A stretch of DNA of 64,000 nucleotides from Acinetobacter sp. SFB (GCF_001647545.1 NZ_LSZH01000015.1:62001-126000); one strand, 5' to 3'; counted from the stretch's first letter, positions 16,100 through 26,762 are shown. Translations and numbers: made by a program. The notes: a model not told the origin generated them from the letters alone.

Positions 16100-16564
16100 A
16101 TGACAAAAAGGTTCAATAAGTTTTTATCTGCTGCCGCAGATTTTAATTTGGAAAATTCTCCATATTACTGGATCACTCAAGTGCATGCTCAATATATACA
16201 GAATGTTGATCATGCATTAAAGAAATATGGTTTAGATAATTCTCGCCGTCGTATTTTACTGGCTTTAAAATCTAAAAATAATGCAAGCGTATCTGAGTTG
16301 TCAGAAATGGTCATTTCTAAAATGTCGACGACTACCAAAATCGTTTATCGTTTAAAAGATGAAGGATTGGTAGATACCTATTGTTGCGAAGATGATGGTC
16401 GAATTACCCGGGTTTTATTAACCGAAAAAGGACAGCAAATGAGCCAAAAAATTAATGACCTGAGTCATATCGTTTTGGAACCATCTTTTGATGGGTTAAC
16501 TCCCTTACAAATTGAGAAAATGTTAGAGAATCTTAAGCTTATTTTTAAAAATCTAGCCCATTAA
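16100..16564 (+). CDS. MarR-family transcriptional regulator
   Basis: 154 residues from the ATG at 16100, chosen because GAGAGATAAAG precedes it; an earlier ATG at 16070 would add ten residues. The winged helix-turn-helix spans about residues 55-110: ILLALKSKNNASVSELSEMV, STTTKIVYRLKDEGLVDTY and the wing CEDDGRITRVLLTEKGQQM. The C-terminal helices form the dimer interface. MarR proteins usually repress a neighbouring gene and are released by aromatic ligands or oxidation. Two adjacent cysteines (TYCCEDDG) sit in the wing. Its target is not obvious, as long gaps lie on both sides. Confidence 0.9.
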   Translation: MTKRFNKFLSAAADFNLENSPYYWITQVHAQYIQNVDHALKKYGLDNSRRRILLALKSKNNASVSELSEMVISKMSTTTKIVYRLKDEGLVDTYCCEDDGRITRVLLTEKGQQMSQKINDLSHIVLEPSFDGLTPLQIEKMLENLKLIFKNLAH

Positions 16565-16990
16565 GTTCAATTTAATTAAGAAGAAGTTTAAGCGGGTTCA
16601 GTAATTTATTTTTGTTTTATGGGAATATGCATAATTCAATTTCACCTCAGGAAAAGCGGATATATTTTATCTAGCTCAGCTTGATGGTTATGCAAGGGAT
16701 TTAGCATGAGAATTTTTTCTTAGCAAGATTTTAAAATAGTCAAAAATGAACATAAAAGGGTTAGCACTATATAAATTAAAAATGCTGATCCTTTATGTGA
16801 GCTCATCAAATTTATAAAACAATAATTAGAGATTGGACAAGTACGATAAATAATCGATAAGGTATTTTTCAGTAAGAGTGTTTGAAAATTTTGCCAATAA
16901 ATTTGGCATCTTCTGATTATTTAAAGGGTTGTTATACTTATAAGTTAGGCATGAATAGCCCACTGAACACCGATTGATAGATGATAAAAG
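16565..16990. other. intergenic stretch with one long hairpin
   Basis: 426 AT-rich bases with no supportable gene. One hairpin stands out at about 16751-16798: CATAAAAGGGTTAGCA against TGCTGATCCTTTATG, pairing almost completely if G-U pairs and one bulge are allowed. No T tract follows on the plus strand, so it is a weak terminator candidate for the MarR gene. Confidence 0.4.
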
Positions 16991-17185
16991 CTACTCGCTT
17001 TGTTCATCACATTTTTTACATTCCAACATTAAACCTACTTTCTCTTGCCGTCCTTGTTCAGTCATCACCCAAGGACGGTTTTGCCATGGCGGATTATGTC
17101 GAACATGCTGTCCATGACCACAGGACAAATCTGCCACCCAGTCATTTTCTTCATCCAAATGAAAACCAATAATTGCCTGTTGCAT
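16991..17185 (-). CDS. DUF3565 domain small protein
   Basis: A 64-residue protein starting MQQAIIGFHLDEENDWVADLSCGHGQHVRHNPPW and ending LECKKCDEQSE, recognisable as DUF3565. The conserved CGHGQHVRHNPPWQNRPWV core and the C-terminal CKKC supply Cys and His ligands that suggest a small zinc-binding fold. I chose the ATG at 17185 over the TTG one codon before it. An open frame on the opposite strand (16981-17172) is a shadow. It is divergent from gshB. Function unknown. Confidence 0.85.
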   Translation of the reverse strand: MQQAIIGFHLDEENDWVADLSCGHGQHVRHNPPWQNRPWVMTEQGRQEKVGLMLECKKCDEQSE

Positions 17186-17302
17186 CAACTGTTCCTGAAA
17201 GCGCTTTATACAATCCTATAAAAGCTTTACCAAAATTGAGAAAAAAGAAAGATTAAACTCCGTTATACTTTTCTCAATTTAAAAATATATGAGCAGATCG
17301 AT

Positions 17303-18247
17303 ATGCGCGTACTTGTTGTGATGGATCCCATCGAAAATGTAAACCTGAAAAAAGATTCTTCTATGGCGATGCTTTGGGCAGCCAGCCGTCGTGGACACGA
17401 GTTGGGTTATGCATTACAGCAAGATCTGTATATCGAACACGGTAAGGCATTCGGTTTAATTTCAGCATTAAAAGTTTTTGAAGACTATAACCATTACTAT
17501 GAATTGGGTGAAAAGAAAAAAGAATCGATTGCCGATTATGACGTGGTGTTAATGCGTAAAGACCCGCCGTTTGACATGAACTTTGTCTATACCACTTATA
17601 TTTTGGAACAGGCAGAGCGTGAAGGGGCATGGATTATTAACAAGCCGCAAAGCTTGCGCGACTGTAATGAAAAACTCTTTGCTACTCAGTTCCCTGAACT
17701 TCAGGTACCGACTTTGGTTAGCTCAAATGAAGGTCTGATCCGTGAATTCCTGAAAGAACAGGTTGATGTGATTGTGAAACCCCTCGATGGGATGGGCGGT
17801 ACAGGCATTTTCCGCTTATATCAAGATGGTATAAATATTGGTTCTACCATTGAAATGCTGACCAATAACGGTAACCAGCCAATTATGGCACAGCGCTACA
17901 TTCCAGAAATTGTCGAAGGTGATAAACGTATTTTGATGATTAATGGTGAACCGGTGCCTTATTGTTTAGCGCGTATTCCACAAAATGGTGAAGTACGTGG
18001 CAACTTGGCGGCAGGTGGTTTGGGTCAAGCCCGTCCCTTAAGTGAAAATGATAAAGCGATTGCTGCAAAAGTCGGCCCTTACTTACGTGAAAAAGGTCTG
18101 GTTTTTGTAGGGTTGGATGTGATTGGCAATTACGTGACAGAAATTAATGTTACCAGTCCTACTTGTATCCGTGAAATTGATGATCAATTCGGAACATCAA
18201 TTGCAGATGATTTATTTGATGTTTTAGAAGCCGGGTTGAAAGCTTAA
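17303..18247 (+). CDS. gshB: glutathione synthase
   Basis: ATP-grasp ligase adding glycine to gamma-glutamylcysteine. 314 residues, the usual length. MRVLVVMDPIENVNLKKDSS and VLMRKDPPFDMNFVY near the N-terminus are family signatures. The ATP-grasp core has VIVKPLDGMGGTGIF (glycine-rich loop), MAQRYIPEIVEGDKRILMINGEP, and the metal site GLDVIGNYVTEINVTSPT. It has its own terminator. Confidence 0.97.
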   Translation: MRVLVVMDPIENVNLKKDSSMAMLWAASRRGHELGYALQQDLYIEHGKAFGLISALKVFEDYNHYYELGEKKKESIADYDVVLMRKDPPFDMNFVYTTYILEQAEREGAWIINKPQSLRDCNEKLFATQFPELQVPTLVSSNEGLIREFLKEQVDVIVKPLDGMGGTGIFRLYQDGINIGSTIEMLTNNGNQPIMAQRYIPEIVEGDKRILMINGEPVPYCLARIPQNGEVRGNLAAGGLGQARPLSENDKAIAAKVGPYLREKGLVFVGLDVIGNYVTEINVTSPTCIREIDDQFGTSIADDLFDVLEAGLKA

Positions 18248-18260
18248 ATTCTTTTTCTTG

Positions 18261-18286
18261 AAAAGAGTCCAATTCGGGCTCTTTTT
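18261..18286 (+). terminator. intrinsic terminator of gshB
   Basis: AAAAGAGTCC against GGGCTCTTTT (one G-U pair), 5-base loop, then Ts; 13 bases past the stop. Confidence 0.9.
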
Positions 18287-18551
18287 TATCGAAGCTTGTG
18301 GGGCAAAAGAGGATTAAATTGATCAGCTGATCAAAAACAAAGTCACCAAATTGGAGAAGAAATACATTAATTTGTATATTTTTCCTCGATTAATAATAAA
18401 ACTAGTTTAAACTTTTAAATCGGTAGAAAAAAACAATGAAGCACTTCGTGAAAAAAAGTAAATAACCTTTCACGGTTATGTGTTTGTGATTACAATTGAT
18501 TGCTTAAAATCGTATTTCGTTATCCCTATTTTAGAATTGAAGAATTAGACT

Positions 18552-19649
18552 GTGACTGAAGCAACGCAAACAAAGCCCAAACATGTCATGATGATGGCCG
18601 CAGGTACTGGCGGACATGTTTTTCCAGCGCTCGCTGTTGCTAAAGAATTACAGCAACAAGGGATACAGGTGTCTTGGCTGGCAACGCCTGCAGGCATGGA
18701 AAATCGGCTGTTAAAAAATCACAATATCCCAATTTATCAAATTGATATTCAAGGTGTGCGTGGCAACGGTGTGGTACGTAAATTATTGGCACCTTTTAAA
18801 ATTTTAAAAGCAACTTTAAGTGCCATGCGCTATATGAAACAGCTCAATATTGATGCTGTTGCCGGTTTTGGCGGGTATGTCGCAGGACCGGGCGGTCTGG
18901 CTGCGCGTGCCTTGGGTATTCCTGTCATTATCCATGAGCAAAATGCGATTGCAGGGTTTACCAATACCCAGTTATCCCGTATTGCTAAAACCGTGTGTCA
19001 GGCTTTTCCGGATACTTTTGTTGCAAGTAAAAAAATAGTGACGACCGGTAATCCGGTACGCAAAGAAATTACAGAAATTTTAAATCCGTCTTGGCGTTAT
19101 CAAGAACGTGAAAAAGCAGCGCAGCCTTTACAGATTTTAATTGTCGGTGGTTCCCTAGGTGCACAAGCATTGAATGAACGTGTGCCGGAAGCATTGAAGC
19201 AACTCAATATACCCATGCAGGTATTTCATCAATGTGGTCAAAAGCATCAGCATGCAACACAGGCACGTTATCGTGATGTACCTGCAACCTTGCAGGTTGA
19301 AGTGCAGCCGTTTATTGAAGATATGGCCAAAGCCTATTCAGATGCAGATTTAATTATTTGCCGCGCGGGTGCGTTAACAGTGACCGAAATAGCAACTGCG
19401 GGTGTGGCTGCGGTTTTTGTACCCCTGCCAAGTGCAGTGGATGACCATCAAACTGCAAATGCCAAATTCCTTGCGAATATCAATGCTGCGAAAATTTGTC
19501 CGCAAGCCAGTATGACTGTGGATCATTTAAAAGAATTGCTAACCCCCCTGATGAATCGCCAATTGCTGTCAGAAATGGCAGTCAAAGCTCGTCAAAAAGC
19601 ACAACCTGATGCAACCCAGCATGTGGTTCGTTTAATTCAAGAATTGTAA
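18552..19649 (+). CDS. murG: lipid II synthase MurG
   Basis: Transfers GlcNAc from UDP-GlcNAc to lipid I on the inner face of the membrane to make lipid II. 365 residues from a GTG at 18552. N-domain signatures are MMAAGTGGHVFPALAVA and GFGGYVAGPGGLAARALGIP. The UDP-GlcNAc site in the C-domain shows VGGSLGAQALNE, CRAGALTVTEIATAGVAAVFVPLP and DDHQTANA. It opens the wall and division block, after a roughly 265-base AT-rich gap that must hold its promoter. Confidence 0.97.
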   Translation: MTEATQTKPKHVMMMAAGTGGHVFPALAVAKELQQQGIQVSWLATPAGMENRLLKNHNIPIYQIDIQGVRGNGVVRKLLAPFKILKATLSAMRYMKQLNIDAVAGFGGYVAGPGGLAARALGIPVIIHEQNAIAGFTNTQLSRIAKTVCQAFPDTFVASKKIVTTGNPVRKEITEILNPSWRYQEREKAAQPLQILIVGGSLGAQALNERVPEALKQLNIPMQVFHQCGQKHQHATQARYRDVPATLQVEVQPFIEDMAKAYSDADLIICRAGALTVTEIATAGVAAVFVPLPSAVDDHQTANAKFLANINAAKICPQASMTVDHLKELLTPLMNRQLLSEMAVKARQKAQPDATQHVVRLIQEL

Positions 19650-19662
19650 ATTAGAGTGATAT

Positions 19663-21111
19663 ATGTCTTCATCTACTCCTGCTGAGCAAGCGAAAAAGTT
19701 AATTAAAGTGCCGGAAATGCGCCGTATCAAACACATTCATTTTGTAGGAATTGGTGGTGCCGGTATGTGTGGCATCGCGGAAGTGCTGAAAAACCAGGGC
19801 TATAAAATTTCGGGTTCGGACATCAAAGCCTCTAAAACTACTGCACAGCTTGAAGAAAACGGTATCAAAGTTTATATCGGTCATGCTGCTGCAAATATTA
19901 AAGATGCCAATGTACTGGTCGTATCTACAGCGATTGATCCAGAAAACCCGGAAATCAAGGCAGCGATTGAAACCCGCATTCCCGTGGTGCGTCGTGCTGA
20001 AATGCTGGGTGAGTTGATGCGTTACCGTCATGGTATTGCAGTGGCAGGAACCCATGGTAAAACCACCACCACAAGTCTTATCACTTGTATGTTGGCGGAA
20101 GAAAACATGGATCCGACCTATGTGATCGGTGGTTTGCTGAATCGTACTGGGGTGAATGCTGCACTCGGTGCAAGTCGGTATATTGTGGCTGAAGCGGATG
20201 AATCTGATGCGACTTTCTTGCATTTGCATCCGATGGCGGCAATTGTGACCAATATCGATGCCGATCATATGGATACCTATGGCGGTAGTTTTGATGTGCT
20301 TAAAGATACTTTTGTACAGTTCTTACAAAAACTTCCATTCTATGGTTTAGCCGTGGTTTGTGGCGATGATGCCAATGTGCGCGAAATTATGCCGCGTATT
20401 GGTCGTCCGCTTTTAACCTATGGTTTTAACGAAGATAACGACATCCGTGCGGTCGATGTAGATCCAGACGGCATGCGCACGCACTTTACTGTATTGCGTA
20501 AAGATCGAGAGCCATTACGTGTAACTGTGAACCAGCCGGGTCTGCATAACGTACTCAATGCCTTGGCTGCCATTGGTGTGTCAACGGATGAAGGGGTTTC
20601 TGATGCGGCAATTTGCCGTGCGCTGGAAGGCTTTAGTGGTGTCGGTCGCCGCTTCCAGGTTCAAGGTGAATTTGAACTGGAAGGCGGGAACGTGAAACTG
20701 GTGGATGACTATGGGCACCATCCTAAAGAAGTGGAAGCAACCATCAAAGCTGCGCGTCAAAGCCATCCAGACCGTCGTTTGGTGATGATGTTCCAGCCGC
20801 ACCGTTTTAGCCGTACCCGTGACTGCTTCGATGACTTCGTAGATGTATTGTCACAAGTCGATCAATTACTGCTGCTGGAAGTGTATCCTGCCGGTGAAAA
20901 ACCGATTGTGGGCGCGGATAGTCGCAGCTTGGCGCGTAGCATTCGCTTACGTGGCGATGTTGAACCGATTTTGATTGATCCTGTGGAAGGCAATTTAAAA
21001 AATGCGGTACAAAAAGTGTTAAAAGCAAATGACTTGTTATTAACCCAAGGCGCAGGTAATGTGGGTGCGATCTCGATTGAGCTTGCACAAAATAAATTGT
21101 ATTTAAAATAA
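19663..21111 (+). CDS. murC: UDP-N-acetylmuramate--L-alanine ligase MurC
   Basis: Adds the first amino acid to UDP-MurNAc. 482 residues. It shows [17 protein letters not shown] (UDP-binding Rossmann loop), the P-loop [27 protein letters not shown], and the central-domain [13 protein letters not shown]. The C-terminal domain contains [15 protein letters not shown] and [10 protein letters not shown]. It starts 13 bases after murG and is probably cotranscribed. Confidence 0.98.
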   Translation: MSSSTPAEQAKKLIKVPEMRRIKHIHFVGIGGAGMCGIAEVLKNQGYKISGSDIKASKTTAQLEENGIKVYIGHAAANIKDANVLVVSTAIDPENPEIKAAIETRIPVVRRAEMLGELMRYRHGIAVAGTHGKTTTTSLITCMLAEENMDPTYVIGGLLNRTGVNAALGASRYIVAEADESDATFLHLHPMAAIVTNIDADHMDTYGGSFDVLKDTFVQFLQKLPFYGLAVVCGDDANVREIMPRIGRPLLTYGFNEDNDIRAVDVDPDGMRTHFTVLRKDREPLRVTVNQPGLHNVLNALAAIGVSTDEGVSDAAICRALEGFSGVGRRFQVQGEFELEGGNVKLVDDYGHHPKEVEATIKAARQSHPDRRLVMMFQPHRFSRTRDCFDDFVDVLSQVDQLLLLEVYPAGEKPIVGADSRSLARSIRLRGDVEPILIDPVEGNLKNAVQKVLKANDLLLTQGAGNVGAISIELAQNKLYLK

Positions 21112-21167
21112 TCACTGTATGTGGTTTTGAATTTGATCGTTCAGTTATAAAGTTTAAGGATATAAAC

Positions 21168-22097
21168 GTGGCAAATGCTTCAGAATTCGGCAAAGTTGCC
21201 GTGTTGCTTGGTGGTAAATCTGCTGAGCGCGAGGTTTCTCTAGATAGTGGTAGGGCTGTACTTGAAGCATTGCTCCGCTCGGGTGTAAATGCAGAAGCTT
21301 TTGACCCGCAAGAACGTAGCGTGACTGAACTGGTCAACTATGATCGTGCATTTATTGTGTTGCATGGTCGCGGCGGAGAAGACGGTCAAATTCAAGGTGC
21401 ATTAGAATGGTTGAATGTGCCTTATACCGGTACCGGTGTGCAAGGCTCAGCCATCGGTATGGATAAAGTCAAAACCAAGCAGGTTTGGCAAGGTTCTGAA
21501 CTGCCGACGGCACCGTATCGTATCGTAACCAATGATTCTGATTTGAATGCTGTCGTCGACAGTATTGGTTTGCCATTCATTATCAAGCCAGTACATGAAG
21601 GTTCAAGCATCGGTATGAGCAAAGTTGAACGGATCGAAGACTTTGCAATCGCGATTGAAAAAGCGACTGAACATGATGCAGTGGTAATGGCTGAAAAATG
21701 GATTAGCGGTCGTGAGTTTACCATTGTGATTCTGAATGGCCAGGCGCTTCCTGTAATTCGTCTTGAGCCGCCAAAAGATGTGGCTTTCTACGATTATGAG
21801 ACCAAATATAACCGTGACGATGTGCAGTACGGCATTCCTTGCGGTCTAAGTGAAGATGAAGAAAAACGTTTACAAAACTTGTCTTTACGTGCTTTTCAAG
21901 CCGTGGGTGCAAGTGGCTGGGGTCGTATTGATGCGATGCAGGATGAACACGGCAATTTCTGGTTGTTGGAAGTCAACACTGTTCCAGGCATGACCAGTCA
22001 TTCATTGGTGCCTAAAGCTGCACAAGCGGTGGGATATAGCTTTGATGAGCTTTGCGTTGCCATTTTGGAACAAACTTTGACAGGTACGGCTCACTAA
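21168..22097 (+). CDS. ddl: D-alanine--D-alanine ligase
   Basis: ATP-grasp ligase forming D-Ala-D-Ala for the peptidoglycan stem. 309 residues from a GTG at 21168, preceded by AAGGATATAAAC. Signatures: VAVLLGGKSAEREVSLDSG at the N-terminus and GRGGEDGQIQG. The ATP loop is PVHEGSSIGMSKV, and the metal site is EVNTVPGMTSHSLVPKAA. Like the DdlB type, it sits within the dcw-like cluster. ftsQ begins three bases after the stop. Confidence 0.97.
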   Translation: MANASEFGKVAVLLGGKSAEREVSLDSGRAVLEALLRSGVNAEAFDPQERSVTELVNYDRAFIVLHGRGGEDGQIQGALEWLNVPYTGTGVQGSAIGMDKVKTKQVWQGSELPTAPYRIVTNDSDLNAVVDSIGLPFIIKPVHEGSSIGMSKVERIEDFAIAIEKATEHDAVVMAEKWISGREFTIVILNGQALPVIRLEPPKDVAFYDYETKYNRDDVQYGIPCGLSEDEEKRLQNLSLRAFQAVGASGWGRIDAMQDEHGNFWLLEVNTVPGMTSHSLVPKAAQAVGYSFDELCVAILEQTLTGTAH

Positions 22098-22100
22098 ACT

Positions 22101-22955
22101 ATGGCTCAACTTCCTGCTTCAATGCGCCGTAAACGAGCAGCAATTACCTCAATACATGACAAGCCACCGACCCGTAAGGAAAAGCTTGCGAATGCCGGTG
22201 GCTGGTTATTGTTGCTGATTGCACTCATGGTATTGGCTGTAGGGGTCTATGGTTTATATACAGTCATGACCGATGCACATGTCGCGGAACTCAATGTTGT
22301 GGGTACGCGTTCCGACGCTGAAAATAGTCAGGTCATGAAGCATGTTACTCCGGTGGTAACAGCAAATTATTTTACCGCTGATTTAGAACAAATTCGAGAT
22401 CAGGCGCTAGAGTTGTCTTGGGTAGATCGTGTGGTGGTCTCACGTGCATGGCCGAATTCAATTCGGGTCAGAGTGATGCCGCGTCATCCTATTGCCCGTT
22501 GGGGAACTGGGCGACTGTTAAGTGATAGTGGTGATATTTTTGCCCAAGTGATTCCGCAAAATAATCAAAAATTACCCTTGCTGCACGGTCCAACGTCTCA
22601 ATCCAAAATGATGATGCGCCGCTACAATGAAATTAACCAGTTATTCCTGCCAGTCAATGTTCGTTTAAAAGAATTATATTTAACAGAACGTATGACATGG
22701 TTTATGCAGTTTGATTCGGGTTTGCGTGTAATTGTGGATCAAGATCAGACCATGAGTAAACTTCAACGCTTGAGTCATCTGGCACAAAGTGATTTAAAAC
22801 CGGTTTGGTCTAAAATCTCATCAATTGACTTACGTTATCGAAATGGATTGGCGATACAATGGAAGAATTCAGCACCACCTAATATTGTAAATAGTCATTT
22901 TGTTGTAACGATTAATGACACAAGCATTGCAGATGCAAGAATGGTAAAGCCATAA
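22101..22955 (+). CDS. ftsQ: cell division protein FtsQ
   Basis: Single-pass divisome protein linking FtsBL to early components. 284 residues: a basic cytosolic head (RRKRAAITS), one membrane segment at about residues 33-55 (WLLLLIALMVLAVGVYGLYTV), then a periplasmic POTRA domain (VAELNVVGTRSDAENSQV) and the FtsQ domain (LSWVDRVVVSRAWPNSIRVRV). The short ddl-ftsQ-ftsA spacing shows an operon. Confidence 0.95.
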   Translation: MAQLPASMRRKRAAITSIHDKPPTRKEKLANAGGWLLLLIALMVLAVGVYGLYTVMTDAHVAELNVVGTRSDAENSQVMKHVTPVVTANYFTADLEQIRDQALELSWVDRVVVSRAWPNSIRVRVMPRHPIARWGTGRLLSDSGDIFAQVIPQNNQKLPLLHGPTSQSKMMMRRYNEINQLFLPVNVRLKELYLTERMTWFMQFDSGLRVIVDQDQTMSKLQRLSHLAQSDLKPVWSKISSIDLRYRNGLAIQWKNSAPPNIVNSHFVVTINDTSIADARMVKP

Positions 22956-23026
22956 TTGAGCGGCTTGATATAAAATAGAGGCTTATGGCCATAAATTAAC
23001 CAAACATGTGATGATGGTAGTAGATA

Positions 23027-24289
23027 ATGAATGAAGCTGTTCCCTCGGTTGTTGCGATTGACATTGGGACACACAAAGTTTCAGTTTTGATTGGTAAGGT
23101 ACATGCGCCAGACAATATCCAAGTGATAGGGATGGCAACAGCTCGTAACCGAGGCATGAATAAAGGAAAAATTGTAAGTCTCGATAAAGTCATCACTGCA
23201 ATTAAAAATGCCGTACAAGAAGCAGAAGACATGGCTGAATGCCGGGTGCATTCCGCTTGGATTTCCATTCCAAGCGCAGAATTAAAAAGCTTTTATGCAT
23301 CAGGCCGTACACCCATTGAAAATAGTGAACATACCATTACGACCAGTGAGGTTGTACGTGCGCTGGAGTTGGCCAAAGCCAGTCATTTGACTTCAGACCA
23401 CTATTTGGTCAGTGCAGTACCTTTGGGCTTTGAATTGGATGATTCGGCAGAATGGGTGCAAAATCCGATTCGCATGTCTGCCCACAGCATGATAGGGCAT
23501 TATCAGTTGATGATGCTGCCGATCAGTACCATGCAGAACCTAGATCGTGCGCTTAAAGGTGCCAATATTGGTGTCGAAAAAATGGTAGTGTCTTGTTTGG
23601 CAACCGCTGAAGCAAGTCTGCTTAAAGATGAAAAAGAGTATGGTGCATGCTTGGTGGATATTGGTGCGGGTACTACCAATATTGCGGTCTATCTAGATGG
23701 TCGCCTTGCATTGACGCATACTCTGCAACGTGGTGGTGAGCATGTTACGCGTGATATTGCTGCAGTACTGCAAACCACGACGGAAGAAGCGGAACGAATC
23801 AAGTTGTTGTATGGTTGTGTTGACCTGAAAGTGGTGAAACCTGATCATATGATTCAATTTCAGGGGATTGAGGGTCCACAAACCATCAGTCGCATTGAGT
23901 TGGCAGAAATTATTATTGCGCGTTATGAAGAAATCTTGACCCAAGTTCATCACGAGCTACAACGCAATGGTGCAATTCATGGTTTATATCATGGTGTGGT
24001 ACTGACAGGGGATGCAAGCCAAATCGAAGGAATGGTAAATCTGGCACGTCAAATGTTGGGTGTTTCAGCGCATTTAGGAAATCCACCGGTACAGGTATAT
24101 GCTGAAGAGCAAAATCAGGCTGCTTTGCGCCGTTCGCAATATGCAACAGCTGCCGGATTATTGATGTTCAGCCAAAGTGATACGCAAGATACCATTGTAG
24201 AATCTACAGATCCTGGAAAACTGTCTGTTTTTAAGCGAGTAGGTCGAGCATGGTCGGCATTAAATAATCAGTTAAAATCGATATTTTAA
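23027..24289 (+). CDS. ftsA: cell division protein FtsA
   Basis: Actin-like ATPase that tethers FtsZ to the membrane. 420 residues. Phosphate-1 loop VVAIDIGTHKVSVLIGKV, the 1C-domain region NRGMNKGKIVSLD, phosphate-2 ACLVDIGAGTTNIAVYLDG and adenosine motif GVVLTGDASQIEGM are seen. The C-terminal amphipathic membrane-targeting helix is FKRVGRAWSALNNQLKSIF. It follows ftsQ after 71 bases and precedes ftsZ after about 160 bases that may carry an ftsZ promoter. Confidence 0.97.
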   Translation: MNEAVPSVVAIDIGTHKVSVLIGKVHAPDNIQVIGMATARNRGMNKGKIVSLDKVITAIKNAVQEAEDMAECRVHSAWISIPSAELKSFYASGRTPIENSEHTITTSEVVRALELAKASHLTSDHYLVSAVPLGFELDDSAEWVQNPIRMSAHSMIGHYQLMMLPISTMQNLDRALKGANIGVEKMVVSCLATAEASLLKDEKEYGACLVDIGAGTTNIAVYLDGRLALTHTLQRGGEHVTRDIAAVLQTTTEEAERIKLLYGCVDLKVVKPDHMIQFQGIEGPQTISRIELAEIIIARYEEILTQVHHELQRNGAIHGLYHGVVLTGDASQIEGMVNLARQMLGVSAHLGNPPVQVYAEEQNQAALRRSQYATAAGLLMFSQSDTQDTIVESTDPGKLSVFKRVGRAWSALNNQLKSIF

Positions 24290-24450
24290 GTTGAATTTAT
24301 TGGGAATATTGTTAGGAAGTTGTACGTCTAACGGCTTGTACTTGACAAGCGTGTCGTTGAACAGCATCCTAAAACACAATTTTTTATTAAGATCAAGGCA
24401 GTATACGGGCTTAAGTGACTGCCAATTACGAATTAGGAAATCCAAAGGTC

Positions 24451-25641
24451 ATGGCCTCATTTGAATTTTTAGAAGATGATCAAAACGATAGCAACGGTCA
24501 AGCCCGTTTCACTGTGTTTGGTGTAGGTGGTGCTGGTGGTAATGCTGTACAACATATGCTTGAGTCAGACATTCAGGGTGTAAAATTTGTTTGTGCCAAT
24601 ACGGACAAACAGGCTTTGGATCGGATGAATGCTCAATTCAAAATCCAGTTAGGCGAGCAAAGCACACGCGGTTTGGGTGCCGGGGCAAATCCTCAAGTGG
24701 GCCAAACTGCTGCTGAAGAAAGTCGTGAAATCATTCGTCAACACCTTGAAGGTACAGACATGGTGTTTGTGACTGCCGGTATGGGTGGCGGTACTGGTAC
24801 TGGTGCTGCGCCTGTGGTTGCCGAAATTGCCAAGGAAATGGGCATTTTGACAGTCGGCGTGGTGACTACACCTTTCAATTTCGAAGGGAAACGTCGTCAG
24901 CAATCTGCTGAAAAAGGGATTGAAGCTTTAGAAGCACATGTTGATTCTTTAATCATTATTCCCAACCAGCGTTTGCTTAAAGTATTCCGCGATATTTCAA
25001 TGAAAGACGCGTACAAAAAAGCAGATGACGTTTTGCTCAATGCAGTACGTAGTATTTTTGATCTTGTGGTTCGTCCAGGGCATATCAACCTTGACTTCGC
25101 CGATTTGAAGACTGCCATGAGTACGCGTGGTTATGCCATGATGGGTGTGGGTTCAGGTCGTGGTGAAAACCGTGCACGTCAAGCGGCTGAACAAGCGATT
25201 CGTAGTCCATTGCTGGATAACGTGACTATCATGAATGCCAAAGGTATTTTGATTAACGTGACCGGTGGCGATGATGTGACTTTCGGTGAAATTGAAGAAA
25301 TCACCGATGTTGTCAATCAAATTGTCGATTTGGATGAAGGGCAAGTATTCTACGGAACTGTATTTGATCCAGATGCACGTGATGAACTGAGTGTAACTGT
25401 GATTGCAACGGGATTAACCCGTAATTCAGCGGATTCAGCTGATACAGTCAAACGTCCATCTTCACAGTCGGCAACACGTCCAACTGCTACGGCGAAACAT
25501 GCTGTGGTGGAAGATGATGATGTACCTGCAATTCAGCGTCAAAACAATGATGCGGGTACAGCCCCAGCTCCAGCAGTAGGGGCTGCACGTCCAACCCCAA
25601 TGAGCATTCAAGATTACTTGAAAAATCAGCAACGTAAATAA
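24451..25641 (+). CDS. ftsZ: cell division protein FtsZ
   Basis: Tubulin-like GTPase that forms the Z ring. I chose the ATG at 24451 ([10 protein letters not shown], 396 residues), the start typical of Acinetobacter FtsZ, over an in-frame GTG at 24415. The GTP-binding signature is [12 protein letters not shown], with [15 protein letters not shown] before it. The T7 synergy region [11 protein letters not shown] follows. A variable Thr/Ala/Pro linker leads to the conserved tail IQDYLKN, which binds FtsA and ZipA, and then QQRK. It ends at a strong terminator, so lpxC is a separate unit. Confidence 0.98.
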   Translation: MASFEFLEDDQNDSNGQARFTVFGVGGAGGNAVQHMLESDIQGVKFVCANTDKQALDRMNAQFKIQLGEQSTRGLGAGANPQVGQTAAEESREIIRQHLEGTDMVFVTAGMGGGTGTGAAPVVAEIAKEMGILTVGVVTTPFNFEGKRRQQSAEKGIEALEAHVDSLIIIPNQRLLKVFRDISMKDAYKKADDVLLNAVRSIFDLVVRPGHINLDFADLKTAMSTRGYAMMGVGSGRGENRARQAAEQAIRSPLLDNVTIMNAKGILINVTGGDDVTFGEIEEITDVVNQIVDLDEGQVFYGTVFDPDARDELSVTVIATGLTRNSADSADTVKRPSSQSATRPTATAKHAVVEDDDVPAIQRQNNDAGTAPAPAVGAARPTPMSIQDYLKNQQRK

Positions 25642-25673
25642 ACTAATAGTTTTAGTTTTAGTTTACAAATTTA

Positions 25674-25701
25674 AAAAAGGTCGTAGCTATACGACCTTTT
25701 T
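25674..25701 (+). terminator. intrinsic terminator of ftsZ
   Basis: AAAAAGGTCGTA, GCTA loop, TACGACCTTTTT: a 12-bp stem followed by more Ts. Confidence 0.93.
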
Positions 25702-25762
25702 GTTTTTTATCAATGGCTAAATATGCTAACGTATATCGGTTTTATGAGCAGATGATAGAAAA

Positions 25763-26665
25763 ATGTTGAAACAGCGAACCCTACAACGTGTCGTGAAAGC
25801 GAGCGGTATCGGTCTTCATAGTGGGCAAAAAGTCTTGATTAACTTTGTGCCGCACCATGTAGACGGGGGAATTGTGTTTCGACGTATTGATTTAAATCCA
25901 CCGGTAAATATTCAAGCCGACGCCATGCTGATTCAAGAAGCATTTATGTGCTCGAATCTGGTTCAGGAAAATGCCAAAGTCGGTACCATTGAACACGTAA
26001 TGAGTGCGATTGCGGGATTGGGGATCGATAACCTGATTATTGAAGTCTCTGCTTCTGAAGTACCAATTATGGATGGTAGTGCAGGCCCGTTTATCTATTT
26101 ATTGATGCAAGGTGGTTTGGCTGAACAGAATGCGCCGAAAAAATTCATTAAAATTTTAAAACCTGTGCAAGCCCTGATAGATGATAAGCGTGCAATATTT
26201 CATCCACATCAGGGTTTTCAACTTAACTTCACCATCGATTTTGATCACCCTGCCTTTAAAAAAGAATACCAGTCTGCAACTATCGATTTTTCTACTGAAA
26301 CCTTCGTTTATGAAGTGAGTGGAGCGCGTACTTTCGGTTTTATGAAAGATTTAGACTATCTGAAAGCCAATAATTTGGCATTGGGCGCGAGTTTGGAAAA
26401 TGCGATTGGGGTAGATGAAACCGGTGTGGTGAATGAGGAAGGGCTTCGCTTCTCGGATGAATTCGTACGGCACAAAATTTTAGATGCCGTGGGTGATTTA
26501 TACTTGCTGGGTCATCAAATTATTGCAAAGTTTGATGGCTATAAGTCAGGACATGCATTAAATAATCAATTATTACGCAATGTTAAAAGTGATCCAAGTA
26601 GTTACGAAATTGTAACATTTGATGACGAAACCAAATGTCCCATTTCTTACGTGAGTGTGGCATAA
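25763..26665 (+). CDS. lpxC: UDP-3-O-acyl-N-acetylglucosamine deacetylase LpxC
   Basis: Zinc deacetylase, the committed step of lipid A synthesis. 300 residues. [13 protein letters not shown] at the N-terminus, the zinc-site [28 protein letters not shown], and the second zinc region [16 protein letters not shown] are intact. Loss of lpxC gives colistin resistance in A. baumannii; this copy looks complete. It lies just beyond the division cluster, as in other gammaproteobacteria, and faces dciA. Confidence 0.98.
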   Translation: MLKQRTLQRVVKASGIGLHSGQKVLINFVPHHVDGGIVFRRIDLNPPVNIQADAMLIQEAFMCSNLVQENAKVGTIEHVMSAIAGLGIDNLIIEVSASEVPIMDGSAGPFIYLLMQGGLAEQNAPKKFIKILKPVQALIDDKRAIFHPHQGFQLNFTIDFDHPAFKKEYQSATIDFSTETFVYEVSGARTFGFMKDLDYLKANNLALGASLENAIGVDETGVVNEEGLRFSDEFVRHKILDAVGDLYLLGHQIIAKFDGYKSGHALNNQLLRNVKSDPSSYEIVTFDDETKCPISYVSVA

Positions 26666-26762
26666 GTCATTGTCTTTTAATGCCTGCGTTATAATATAAC
26701 AAAGCTGACTGTTAAACCGGTCACAGAATTTATGACTAATTTCAAAGACATCAAAATGTCAG

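Noticed and set aside
16981..17172. 63-residue plus-strand frame opposite the DUF3565 gene
   Set aside because: The minus-strand frame encodes a recognised conserved domain; the plus frame is its shadow.
18436..18465. Short frame ATGAAGCACTTCGTG with stop after 8 codons before murG
   Set aside because: No ribosome site and no sign of a regulatory peptide; an adjacent 7-bp hairpin alone is not enough.
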